Of a stretch of 64,000 nt of DNA, positions 29,305 through 36,874 are shown one piece after another; position 1 is the first letter of the stretch, and every line of letters begins with the position of its first letter. The position numbers and the translations under genes were made by a program. Source of the DNA: Pseudomonas putida (lineage in GTDB: Bacteria; Pseudomonadota; Gammaproteobacteria; Pseudomonadales; Pseudomonadaceae); NCBI RefSeq assembly GCF_002741075.1, contig NZ_CP016634.1, forward strand, positions 5,384,501 to 5,448,500, in the 5' to 3' direction. The notes beneath the pieces are model-generated. The model had not been told where the DNA came from. It saw nothing but the letters and a program-made list of their open reading frames with translations, and made no database searches.

Positions 29305-29886
29305 ATGAATGACAGCAGATCAGTGGCCTACGCGCGTTCGCGCTTGCGCATCATCGGCGTGTTCGCCGCTTTCCTTGCCTGGGCCACCGGCGCGGTCGAG
29401 CTTTTCGGCACACCGCTGCTCTGGGTCTTTGACTATCCCGACACGGTCGCGGCCTACCTCCAGGGCCACGGCACCAACATGCCTTTGCTGCTGGAAGATG
29501 GCTACCAGCCCTCGAAGCTGGCCATAGGCCTGGTAATGGCGCTGGAGATGATCCCGACCGGGCTCTCGGTATTGGCCCTGCTGCTCACTGGCCTGTTCTT
29601 CATACGCCTGTCGAAGGGACATACCTGGAGCCAGGCCAACATCCGCATGCTCTGGCAGGTTGGCCTGCTGTGCATCGGCACACCCCTGCTCTGGCCGGTG
29701 ATCGACACCTTCCAGGGCCTGGCCCTGGCCATCGACCTGCCCGCCGGGGAGAGAAGCTTCGTCGTGTCGATCGGTGTATCATCCGAGGCTGTCTACGAGA
29801 TCATGAAAGGCATCCTGCTCTGCGCCTTCTCGCTGCTCATGCGTGACGCCAAGACCATCAGCGATGAACACAACTGTTATGTCTAG
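29305..29886 (+). CDS. DUF2975 family membrane protein
   Basis: A 193-residue protein with about four membrane helices (IIGVFAAFLAWATGAVELFG, MIPTGLSVLALLLTGLFFI, VGLLCIGTPLLWPVI, then a C-terminal helix). The pattern RLSKGHTWSQANIRMLWQVG is typical of DUF2975. It is followed 9 bp later by a YozG-like HTH protein, the usual partner. ACGGAGG is the ribosome site. The function of the pair is unknown. Confidence 0.78.
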   Translation: MNDSRSVAYARSRLRIIGVFAAFLAWATGAVELFGTPLLWVFDYPDTVAAYLQGHGTNMPLLLEDGYQPSKLAIGLVMALEMIPTGLSVLALLLTGLFFIRLSKGHTWSQANIRMLWQVGLLCIGTPLLWPVIDTFQGLALAIDLPAGERSFVVSIGVSSEAVYEIMKGILLCAFSLLMRDAKTISDEHNCYV

Positions 29887-29895
29887 CCGCCCTCT

Positions 29896-30102
29896 ATGCC
29901 GATAATCATCCGCCTCGACGTCGTCATGGCCAGGAACAAGATCCGTTCCAAGGACCTGGCGGAAATCATCGGCATAACGGAAGCGAACCTGTCACTGCTG
30001 AAGAACGGCAAGATCAAGGGTTTCAAGATCGAGACCCTCGAGAAGCTGTGCCGTGCGCTGAATTGCCAACCGGGCGACCTGCTGGAGTTCAGCGAGGAAT
30101 GA
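29896..30102 (+). CDS. YozG-like Cro/CI HTH regulator
   Basis: A 68-residue one-domain XRE protein: IIIRLDVVMARNKIRSKDLA, then EIIGITEANLSLLKNGKIKG as the HTH, and LCRALNCQPGDLLEF as the closing motif. It is coupled to the DUF2975 gene and probably binds the palindrome at 29249. Confidence 0.85.
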   Translation: MPIIIRLDVVMARNKIRSKDLAEIIGITEANLSLLKNGKIKGFKIETLEKLCRALNCQPGDLLEFSEE

Positions 30103-30120
30103 TCAAGGACCGTTGTACCC

Positions 30121-30501
30121 GTGGACACCCCATACCAACGCTTCGCCACCCTGGTGCTGGCGAGCCTGCTGCTCGGCGGCTGCGGCCCCTCCTATACGTA
30201 TAGGTATACGCCACCGCCCAGCCCCCATGGGCTCGATTGCATCAACAGCTGCGCGATGCAACGCAATCACTGCAAACAACTGGCGCGCCTGGAAGAACAC
30301 AACCAGCGCGCCCTGTACCAGGCCGAATTGAGGGCCTACCAGTACTGCAAGGACAGCAAGCCAAACAAGAACACGCGTCACAGTTGCCCTTACCCGAGCT
30401 ATTCATTTGCCAGCACCGCTGGCTACGATTGCCAACGTGACTACGACAGCTGCTACATGGCCTGCGGCGGCACCATCCAGCGCATTCTGAACAACGACTG
30501 A
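30121..30501 (+). CDS. Cys-rich lipoprotein
   Basis: A 126-residue protein starting with GTG. The lipobox LLLGGC near residue 20 follows a short hydrophobic signal, so it should be a lipid-anchored envelope protein. Several further Cys residues (CINSCAMQRNHC, CQRDYDSCYMAC) form C-x3-C-type patterns that may be disulfides. The function is unknown. Confidence 0.65.
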   Translation: MDTPYQRFATLVLASLLLGGCGPSYTYRYTPPPSPHGLDCINSCAMQRNHCKQLARLEEHNQRALYQAELRAYQYCKDSKPNKNTRHSCPYPSYSFASTAGYDCQRDYDSCYMACGGTIQRILNND

Positions 30502-30522
30502 CCCAGAACGGACTTAGACAAC

Positions 30523-30771
30523 GTGATCCAGACCAAGCCCTTCGCCCTGCTGTGCTGCGCCCTGGCCCTGAGCGGCTGCGCCAGCAACACCTACTCGCCC
30601 AAGACCTCGTCCCTCGACTGGGACATGCCCGGCATGCAATTGGGCGGCGACCGAGGCCTGCCCCTGCGCGCCGAAACACCCTGCCGCAAGCGCGGCTGCG
30701 ACAACGACAAGCTGTTCTTCAACCCCGCCCAGGCCGAGCCCAGCGTCAACAGCATCCACCGCGGCTGGTAG
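30523..30771 (+). CDS. Small lipoprotein
   Basis: An 82-residue protein starting with GTG. MIQTKPFALLCCALALSGCA holds the signal and lipobox, and CRKRGCDNDKLFFNPAQAEP follows. It is 21 bp after the other lipoprotein gene, so the two are probably co-transcribed. The function is unknown. Confidence 0.6.
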   Translation: MIQTKPFALLCCALALSGCASNTYSPKTSSLDWDMPGMQLGGDRGLPLRAETPCRKRGCDNDKLFFNPAQAEPSVNSIHRGW

Positions 30772-30819
30772 GAAAACTCTGCTTTCACGGCAATGGCGTA
30801 ACCTATTGGAAGGAATAGG

Positions 30820-30847
30820 TTTACACGCGCCAACCGATCGCTATAAT
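30820..30847 (+). promoter_or_regulatory. tRNA-Thr promoter
   Basis: TTTACA (30820-30825) and a perfect TATAAT (30842-30847) are separated by 16 bp and precede the tRNA by 11 bp. A 7-bp inverted repeat (ACCTATT/AATAGGT, 30801-30820) lies just upstream. Confidence 0.75.
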
Positions 30848-30858
30848 GACGCCCCATT

Positions 30859-30935
<77 letters not shown>

Positions 30936-30983
30936 TCAAATCAAGCGGTTGCGTGCGTTTGCTCAGGCTGTTTCAAGCCTATG

Positions 30984-31004
30984 CGTAACAACGCACGTAA
31001 CAAG
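30984..31004 (+). other. Two candidate integrase arm sites, left
   Basis: CGTAACAA occurs at 30984-30991 and 30996-31003, 12 bp apart, about 50 bp inside attL. The same motif occurs twice, in the same orientation, just inside attR. Paired motifs on both sides of the core are the layout of integrase arm-type sites. Confidence 0.5.
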
Positions 31005-31188
31005 CGACCTCCTCAAGGCCACCGTGGCCGATCGCAGGCAAGCCAAGGGCTCGTATGCGAAGGGGTGAGTAGTAGCAGTATCGCGGTGTGATAGGCCGGG
31101 TTTTTCGAGCCGTCGCTGTGTATACGCGTCATACGAAACGCCCCCCTGCACGTAGCAAAGCAAAATTTAGGTTGACCCCTAAAAAGCC

Positions 31189-31462
31189 TGTCAGATTTGT
31201 CAGATGGATATTCTTACCTCTGTCTAACCCTTCTATCTCAAGGCCTACAGCGTTTTCATGTAGTGTCAGAAAGGTGTCAGCGGGGTGTCAGAACCTGACA
31301 AAACCACTGTGTCAGATTCAGCTTTCTCAAGTCATTGATTTATAAGGCTTTTTATTTAGGTCTGTCAGATTTGCCACGACTTTCCCAGTTCGTTGTCAGA
31401 TCGCAAACCCAGTAAATACGCGGCCTCCAGCCGATTTCCTGACAGATATCCATGTTCTGACA
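31189..31462. repeat. Cluster of about eleven TGTCAG motifs
   Basis: TGTCAG (mostly TGTCAGA) starts at 31189, 31198, 31264, 31275, 31286, 31310, 31363 and 31394, and its complement lies at 31295, 31439 and 31457. The trio at 31264/31275/31286 has exact 11-bp spacing. The surrounding 31.0-31.5 kb has no gene. The cluster may be binding sites for an excisionase or regulator. Confidence 0.6.
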
Positions 31463-31556
31463 GGGATTTGGGGGTCAGCCTGAAAAACCTTTCATGGGGC
31501 ACCCCGAAGCTATCCTTCAAACTGCCCCGCGTAGCGAATTGATCGAGAGCATCAGC

Positions 31557-31916
31557 ATGCGCAAACCAGCGACCCAAGCGGCACTGCCCATCATCGAAGT
31601 CATCCAGTCCGGCAAGGCTTGGGAGGTGCACTGGGACTACCAGGAAGCGCCTGAGAGTTCGATCCTGTTCAAGCGCCGCGAGTACCTGGACGGCTACATC
31701 GATGGCGCGATGGACGCGATCGGTATCTCACCTGAGAAGGTGGCGTGTGCAAGTGCTCGTACCGGATCCGTGAAGCGCCTGACTGAAGCGCAGGCGCAGC
31801 AGCTGCGGCACGCCCTGGACCGCCTGCTAACCCCAGTCGTCGCCAAGGAGTTCCAGCGCCTGAAGAAGGAAGCCAACCTTCCCCACCTGCGCTTGGTGGC
31901 AGCTCAGCAGGACTGA
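31557..31916 (+). CDS. Prophage hypothetical protein
   Basis: A 119-residue protein if started at the ATG 31557; the frame also opens at 31494. It contains WEVHWDYQEAPESSILFKRR and a helical C-terminus (LTEAQAQQLRHALDRLLTPV). No recognised domain. It lies in the sparse left arm next to the TGTCAG cluster and is followed by a hairpin. Confidence 0.55.
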   Translation: MRKPATQAALPIIEVIQSGKAWEVHWDYQEAPESSILFKRREYLDGYIDGAMDAIGISPEKVACASARTGSVKRLTEAQAQQLRHALDRLLTPVVAKEFQRLKKEANLPHLRLVAAQQD

Positions 31917-32030
31917 AACCCTGTGAAATGCTGACAGAACGCCGGGGCCCCACCGCATGGGGGCTCCAGGCGGATCAGCGTTCGGCACTTGGTGCGATCT
32001 GCACCGGCTCAAATGACCATGCCCGAAATG

Positions 32031-32058
32031 AAAAACCCGGCAAAAACGGGATTTTTTC
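32031..32058 (+). terminator. Terminator-like hairpin in the left arm
   Basis: AAAAACCCGG and CGGGATTTTTT flank a short A-rich loop, giving a short stem with T run about 115 bp after the gene at 31557. The 32059-32381 stretch after it holds no gene I can support. Confidence 0.55.
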
Positions 32059-32381
32059 GCAGACACCCCACGGATTACGTGGCCTACAGCCGACCTGCCC
32101 GCACCACTATCCCGCCGCAAAGTGCAACCACGCCTGCACAATCTGTCATTTCCTTTCACAGTGTGAAATGGCCGCCCCCTTGCCAGAGCCCACAGACGGC
32201 GCTGCCTGCAGCATGCATTGCACCCCACCGCTGGTTTGCACTATTTCGCGACGCAAAGCCCGTCGGCGGGAGGGGGATAAGTGATTTTGCGCCCGGATTT
32301 TTTTTGCCAGCCTGAGTTTTCCTGGCGTCATCCGCGTGCAGCTCGTCAGGCCCCCCTAGGCAATGGCCTACTTTAGAAATA

Positions 32382-32397
32382 CTGTATACAAATACAG
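32382..32397. promoter_or_regulatory. LexA (SOS) box
   Basis: CTGTATACAAATACAG matches the CTG-N10-CAG LexA consensus, including the TAT and ATA flanks of the half-sites. It lies 20 bp before the ATG of the gene at 32418, a position that would block transcription. Confidence 0.85.
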
Positions 32398-32417
32398 TTA
32401 GTTTCGAGGATACCTCC

Positions 32418-32666
32418 ATGAGCGACAAATGCTCCACGCCGATCTCAGTCCAGGAGTGGTATCAGTTGCTACACGACACTGCTGCCCTGCTCGAGGCACC
32501 AAAGCATCACCACCGCGAATTGCTGCACCAGGCGTATGCCTTGCGCGATGCGCATGTGGTCGATGCCAACACCCTGGCCGAGATGCTGGAGCTGGCAGAC
32601 GAAGCCCTGGCGCATGCTCACGATGTACATGCAGAACAAGAGTGGTCGTCTGGAGATAGGGTATGA
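32418..32666 (+). CDS. SOS-controlled small prophage protein A
   Basis: An 82-residue acidic, His-rich helical protein (MSDKCSTPISVQEWYQLLHD; later ADEALAHAHDVHAEQEW). The ATG has GAGGA upstream and follows the LexA box. It overlaps the next gene by four bases (ATGA). I do not recognise the family. Its SOS control and position at the prophage end opposite the integrase resemble the Tum antirepressor of coliphage 186, which is an inference from layout only. Confidence 0.75.
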   Translation: MSDKCSTPISVQEWYQLLHDTAALLEAPKHHHRELLHQAYALRDAHVVDANTLAEMLELADEALAHAHDVHAEQEWSSGDRV

Positions 32667-32959
32667 ACGTTCTCGTAACGCCCATGCGGCGCTGCGGTGT
32701 CGAGCTGTCGAAGCAGGAGCGCCGCGACTATCGTGCCGTGAAAGGCGATGTCTACGTGCAATGCATCCATGACCAGCGGATGGGACGGGCGACCAATCAA
32801 GCCTATGTGAGGCCGAACATGCCAATGGATCCCGAGCCCCTACCGCCGCTGTACGACGCCAGATTGTCTGGCATGGCCACGCTGGGGTTCGTGTTGAGTG
32901 GGTTCGAAGTGATCGACGGCTGCGCTTATGCCCAATCCTGGTGGTGCAGACTGGAATAA
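32663..32959 (+). CDS. SOS-controlled small prophage protein B
   Basis: A 98-residue protein (MNVLVTPMRRCGVELSKQER; RRDYRAVKGDVYVQCIHDQR) with no recognised domain. It is translationally coupled to protein A, so it should also be SOS-induced. Its basic N-terminal half and Trp-rich end (AQSWWCRLE) give no functional hint. It is a second candidate for an antirepressor or other induction factor. Confidence 0.7.
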   Translation: MNVLVTPMRRCGVELSKQERRDYRAVKGDVYVQCIHDQRMGRATNQAYVRPNMPMDPEPLPPLYDARLSGMATLGFVLSGFEVIDGCAYAQSWWCRLE

Positions 32960-32980
32960 AAACAGGGGCCGAGGCCCCTG
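32958..32980 (-). terminator. Terminator of the minus-strand small ORF
   Basis: CAGGGGCC and GGCCCCTG pair with a two-base loop and, on the minus strand, are followed by TTTTTA. It lies just downstream of the stop of the 36-codon ORF and also marks the end of the SOS cassette on the other strand. Confidence 0.7.
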
Positions 32981-32987
32981 GAGAAAT

Positions 32988-33098
32988 TCACCCATCCCAC
33001 TTATCAAAAAAGTGATCAGTGATGAGAAGCATGTAATAGATCGCTTTTAAACAACGAACTACCCATTCGGGTAGGAAACGCTCAACAATGGCTTTCAT
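32988..33098 (-). CDS. Candidate 36-aa membrane peptide
   Basis: ATG at 33098 opens MKAIVERFLPEWVVRCLKAI then YYMLLITDHFFDKWDG and TGA. An in-frame TAG lies three codons upstream of the ATG, so the start is fixed. The middle is hydrophobic enough for one membrane helix. A minus-strand terminator follows the stop by 8 bases. The ribosome site is weak. It resembles small toxin-like peptides in size and layout only. Confidence 0.4.
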   Translation of the reverse strand: MKAIVERFLPEWVVRCLKAIYYMLLITDHFFDKWDG

Positions 33099-33390
33099 AC
33101 TATCAGCCTAGTCGACGCCAATTTCCGTCCTTGGATGGTTTCCTACTGAGCCAACCTCCTCTGAAGACGCTGAGCGCCATATTTGGCACAAATATCCCTA
33201 AATAATCCTTACACGGAAAATCTCAGGATTTCACACTTCAGGGGCGTTAGAGGACCGTTAGACCTGGTTGACGACCGTGTCGGGCACCGATAGCCTTCAA
33301 ATTCTCACGTTTGAAAGTAGCACCCGGCTCAGCAGTTGAGGCGAGAATACCACGAGTCTTTCCCTTGTGGAGTCCCGCCAGAGAGCCATC

Positions 33391-33422
33391 AAAGGCCCGC
33401 CATCGTGCGGGCCTTTCTTTTT
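33391..33422. terminator. Terminator, likely end of the late transcript
   Basis: AAAGGCCCGC and GCGGGCCTTT pair around CATCGT, followed by CTTTTT on the plus strand and TTT on the minus strand. The 33099-33588 stretch around it has no gene I can support. It could end the minus-strand late operon. Confidence 0.65.
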
Positions 33423-33588
33423 GGTGGGATCGGGAAAGCTTTCTGCCATCACCATACTCTTGCCAACCCCAGAAAACTCCCTACCCCAGGGGGGGTCGTA
33501 TTACTCTCGAGTGATACGCTCGCGATTTACATTTTGTTACAATTTCCCAAAAAGCACGCACTCGAATTTTGCGTCTGGCGCAGAAGTT

Positions 33589-33771
33589 GTGCCAAAGGAA
33601 CTGCAAAGTTACACCATCCGCTTTGCGCTAAATGGTAAACACCATACTCAAACATACCGAACAAAACTGGCAGATATCCGAAAATGGATACCAAAAGGAT
33701 ACCCAAAAGATATCCAGAGATATCGTTTGATATCCGCTTTATCACAACAACGTAAACGCACTACAGCGTAA
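33589..33771 (+). CDS. Possible small basic protein, 60 aa
   Basis: A GTG at 33589, with AGAAG upstream, opens a frame of 60 codons rich in Lys/Arg (RTKLADIRKWIPKGYPKDIQ). It converges on, and overlaps by 11 bp, the last late gene. The frame contains the GATATCC repeats, so it could equally be non-coding. Confidence 0.25.
   Translation: MPKELQSYTIRFALNGKHHTQTYRTKLADIRKWIPKGYPKDIQRYRLISALSQQRKRTTA
33673..33735. repeat. Helically phased GATATCC repeats
   Basis: GATATCC or GATACC/GATATCG units start at 33673, 33687, 33698, 33709, 33719 and 33729, so the last five are 10-11 bp apart on the same strand. They lie at the 3' edge of the late operon. Confidence 0.5.
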
Positions 33772-34732
33772 CCGCTTTCAGCTTCACCGACAGTTGTAGA
33801 GCTGACGTACCAGCCGTAGCAAACGCTGCCGCGTTGTTCGGTGCCGGACTGGCGCCGTGGACATGGCTGGCCAACTGGGCGTTCATCTCCTGCACCAGGT
33901 CGAGCAGGTCACACAGCACCTGGAGCACGTTCACCCCCTCTGATCCGAGCCATGTCTTGGGCGCCTGCAGGCGCTGGCTTACGCCTACCATGCTCTCGCG
34001 CAATCCCTCGATCCGCTCCTGGACGTCGCCGCCGATCGTCGCGTTCAGCTTCTGCCCCACTACCAGGTTCAGATCGCGCCCGGTGGCCTGGTGCAAGTCA
34101 TCGATGGCCGCCAGGCTCGCGGATCCACCGGTCAACAGCTTGAGGGCGCCCAGGGCCTCGATCTTCTTGACCCCACCCACCGACTCGGTCGAATGGTCGT
34201 CCACGTTGCTGGTGTGACTCTGGTACTGCTCGCGGTTCTCCAGGGCCTCCACCTCGCGCTCGATCGCCTTGTCCTGGATCTTGCCATCGGTCTGGCGCAG
34301 CCAATTGCCGTCGGCATCGACACGCTGCTGGCAGGCCTCGCTGTGCTGCCACAGCTGGTCGCCTTTCGGCACCCGGGGCAGGCTCAGGCCGTGGGCCAGG
34401 ATCTGCTGGATGAAGGGCTTGTGCGGCAGGCCGTAGGCGAAGGACACCACCACGGTGGTGCCCTCCTCTGGGAAGCCGAACATGCCGGCCTCCTGTCCGC
34501 CCATGGGCGCCGGCAGCGGCACGCCGGTCAACACCGGCAGGGCCGGGTCAGGTTCGCCGTCCGGCAGCAGGATCTCCACATCCACGCCGTAGCGCGGGCG
34601 GAAGTCGTCGCACAGGCCTGGCGCCGCCGGCGCATCCGGTACCGCGACCACACGGCCAAAGCGCGGCAGGTGGTAGCCGCCAGTCAGTTCAGGGAATTGC
34701 CGCTCTACGCTGCGCTTGATGGCGTGGTCCAT
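33761..34732 (-). CDS. Baseplate spike-like protein
   Basis: A 323-residue protein. The N-terminal part (FGRVVAVPDAPAAPGLCDDF, LPAPMGGQEAGMFGFPEEGT) resembles the OB-fold domain of gpV/gp45-type spikes, and the C-terminal half has regular repeats such as ATGRDLNLVVGQKLNATIGG. It ends the late operon and overlaps the hub gene by 28 bp. It would form the membrane-piercing tip of the tail tube. Confidence 0.7.
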   Translation of the reverse strand: MDHAIKRSVERQFPELTGGYHLPRFGRVVAVPDAPAAPGLCDDFRPRYGVDVEILLPDGEPDPALPVLTGVPLPAPMGGQEAGMFGFPEEGTTVVVSFAYGLPHKPFIQQILAHGLSLPRVPKGDQLWQHSEACQQRVDADGNWLRQTDGKIQDKAIEREVEALENREQYQSHTSNVDDHSTESVGGVKKIEALGALKLLTGGSASLAAIDDLHQATGRDLNLVVGQKLNATIGGDVQERIEGLRESMVGVSQRLQAPKTWLGSEGVNVLQVLCDLLDLVQEMNAQLASHVHGASPAPNNAAAFATAGTSALQLSVKLKAVTL

Positions 34733-35415
34733 CGGATGCTCATCTGGTTGCCGGCCAGCGTCACGTTGGTGATCCGCTCGCCCTGGTTGATCGTTGCACC
34801 TGGTCGCAGCCCGGGAAGGGCCGAGATCGTGGCGCTCTGGTTGCCCTGGTAGCCGTCGAACAGCTCGATCGGCAGCTGCAGCGGCGCCCGGGCGCCGAAG
34901 AAGCTGTCGGCCCAGCTGCCGGCGAACACCTCGCCGTCGCCCTGCTGCTGCCAGATGAAGTCCGGCACGCTGAACACCTTGGCCAGGTTGTCCATCGCCT
35001 GGTAGCCGCCGCCCAGGCTGTAGAAGTACGGCGCCTTCACCTGGGCGTAGGCCTGCGCCGGGACGCGGAAGCGCAGGCCAGTCTTCTGGCTGATCGCCTC
35101 GAGCACGGCCTGCAGGCTGACATGACGCAGGTTGAGCGGCAGCGGTGCCTCGAGCACGGTGGCCAGCTCGCGGCAGAACAGGATCTGCTGCTGGCCGTTG
35201 ACCGCCGTGCTGCGCTCCACGTAACCAATGAAATGGCGCTGCAGCTGGCGTTCGTTGTAGCCGATGTCGAGGGTCACCAAGCCCTTCACTGGGGCGCCGG
35301 CCTGGACGGTGAACGAGGCCCGCCCGGGATGTCTGAGCTGCAGCCGGACCTCATCCTGGATCAACGGCAGCACCGCGCCGGCGACGGTCAGCACCTTGTG
35401 GAGTTTCATGCTCAT
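34705..35415 (-). CDS. Baseplate hub-like tail protein
   Basis: A 236-residue protein. QRHFIGYVERSTAVNGQQQI, LRHVSLQAVLEAISQKTGLR and VFSVPDFIWQQQGDGEVF resemble the hub (gpD/gp27-like) fold found before spike proteins. It lies between the spike and the 181-aa gene, overlapping both. Such hubs join the tail tube to the spike. The family is inferred. Confidence 0.6.
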   Translation of the reverse strand: MSMKLHKVLTVAGAVLPLIQDEVRLQLRHPGRASFTVQAGAPVKGLVTLDIGYNERQLQRHFIGYVERSTAVNGQQQILFCRELATVLEAPLPLNLRHVSLQAVLEAISQKTGLRFRVPAQAYAQVKAPYFYSLGGGYQAMDNLAKVFSVPDFIWQQQGDGEVFAGSWADSFFGARAPLQLPIELFDGYQGNQSATISALPGLRPGATINQGERITNVTLAGNQMSIRWTTPSSAA

Positions 35416-35957
35416 GATTTGCTGCCCAGCCAGTCATCCACCTTTTTCAACGTGGCCTCAAAGCCCGTCATCTCCTGCGGCTTGCCACTGTCACCACCGC
35501 CCTGGCCATCGCCACCGACCGCCTGCCCGGGGGCGGATTGCGACGTGGTGCCGTTGCTCTTGCGTCGGCCCTCCACCCGCTCGGGGTTCGACAGTTTCTC
35601 GGACAGGGTGAACTGGACGACCCATTGAGCCAGCGTATCGTCCTCCCGTGCGCTCACCCCTTCCGCGAACTGCACCTGCCTGATCCCGAAGGCTGCGGCG
35701 GTGTCATTCACGACGCGGTAGGTTTTCAACTGCCCGCCGCCGGCGGTGCCCTCGGCCAGGCGCATCAGGTCGCGCAAGTTGGCCGCGTCCTTGTACGGGA
35801 TCATGAGCGAGACGGTCAGGGTCTTGGGCTTGAAGCCTTTGTGCGCCTTCTCTGTGCCGCTGGTCTGGCCTGACATGTCATCGGCCTCGATGCGCAGGTT
35901 CGCGGTGACCTTCAAGCGCTTGCCCACAACCTGCTGGCCATCAAGCATCAGTGTCAT
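35412..35957 (-). CDS. Baseplate-region tail protein
   Basis: A 181-residue protein (MTLMLDGQQVVGKRLKVTAN). The start at 35957 overlaps the preceding stop by ATGA; the open frame upstream is ignored. FKPKTLTVSLMIPYKDAANL suggests a LysM/gp53-type baseplate wedge or hub partner. The C-terminal 50 residues are Gly/Ser-rich. The role is inferred from position. Confidence 0.55.
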   Translation of the reverse strand: MTLMLDGQQVVGKRLKVTANLRIEADDMSGQTSGTEKAHKGFKPKTLTVSLMIPYKDAANLRDLMRLAEGTAGGGQLKTYRVVNDTAAAFGIRQVQFAEGVSAREDDTLAQWVVQFTLSEKLSNPERVEGRRKSNGTTSQSAPGQAVGGDGQGGGDSGKPQEMTGFEATLKKVDDWLGSKS

Positions 35958-36874
35958 AGGCCCACCAGTTCGCGGACGAAACTCAGGCCCGGGAGCGAGC
36001 CCACCAGGACGACGCCGGCGGACAACACCCATTCATGCCCCGGGGCTTCGCCCTGGAGCAGATCGCGGCGCAGGTCCTGGGCCACACCAGGGCCGATCAG
36101 GCGCGCGCGCATGCTGACCTCAGCCTGACCACCGGCGAGACTCGCCTGCAGGTCGGCCAGCTTCTGGTCGCGGGCTTGCTGCAGGGCTGATTTACGCGCC
36201 GCCAGGCCGGCGAGATCGCCCAGCGGCGAGCTGTCGGCGTAGCTCTCCAGCATGGCGATCTGGCTGGCCATCGATTGCTTGGCAGCCTTCACCACCGTGC
36301 AACGCTCCAGGGGCAGGCCACCCCAGCGCGGTAGTGCCCCCGCGCCGGGGATCACCCACTTCTCCTGCTCGAGCACCGACAAGTGCCGCGAACGGCGTTC
36401 CGTGCGCACCAGGTCAGGGATCGGCAGCAGGGCGTTGAAGCGTCCCAAGGTCTCCGCGAACTGGTCGTACCGCGTGCCCAGGAACAGCACCACCAGGGCG
36501 TACTGCTCACCGGTGGGGCGCCCGGTATCGGTGACATCGGTCAGCTTGTTGGCCAGCTGCTGCAGGAGGTTCGGCGCCGACAGGTACTTCTGGTGGCCAC
36601 GTCCCTGGCCGATGCCGCTCTGGAACGGCGTCACCGCCAAGCAAGCCGGGGCCTGCCCCATCTGGCTGGCCAATGCGGCGCGCCCGGCGGCAACGGCCTG
36701 CTCAGCGATGGCCCCGACCGGCCCCGGGGCTGTGGTGGCCAGTCCGTCGAGGCCTTGCAACCGCGTGGCGGTGCTGGTCAGCTCGGCACCGGCCACGTTT
36801 TTGGCCTCGGCCAGGTCTGCCATCCACTTGGTGGCTTCCCTCGGCCACTGCATTTTCACTGGCGACCAGGTCAT
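35954..36874 (-). CDS. Late-operon protein of unknown role
   Basis: A 306-residue protein (MTWSPVKMQWPREATKWMAD) with no recognised domain. It has several helical Ala-rich segments and a hydrophobic C-terminus (HEWVLSAGVVLVGSLPGLSF). The start at 36874 overlaps the DUF4376 stop (ATGA). Its place between fibre and hub genes suggests a tail or baseplate component. Confidence 0.55.
   Translation of the reverse strand: MTWSPVKMQWPREATKWMADLAEAKNVAGAELTSTATRLQGLDGLATTAPGPVGAIAEQAVAAGRAALASQMGQAPACLAVTPFQSGIGQGRGHQKYLSAPNLLQQLANKLTDVTDTGRPTGEQYALVVLFLGTRYDQFAETLGRFNALLPIPDLVRTERRSRHLSVLEQEKWVIPGAGALPRWGGLPLERCTVVKAAKQSMASQIAMLESYADSSPLGDLAGLAARKSALQQARDQKLADLQASLAGGQAEVSMRARLIGPGVAQDLRRDLLQGEAPGHEWVLSAGVVLVGSLPGLSFVRELVGL

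Noticed and set aside
31928..32284. 118-aa Cys-rich frame in the left arm
   Set aside because: No ribosome site, crosses the terminator-like hairpin at 32031 and looks like non-coding composition.
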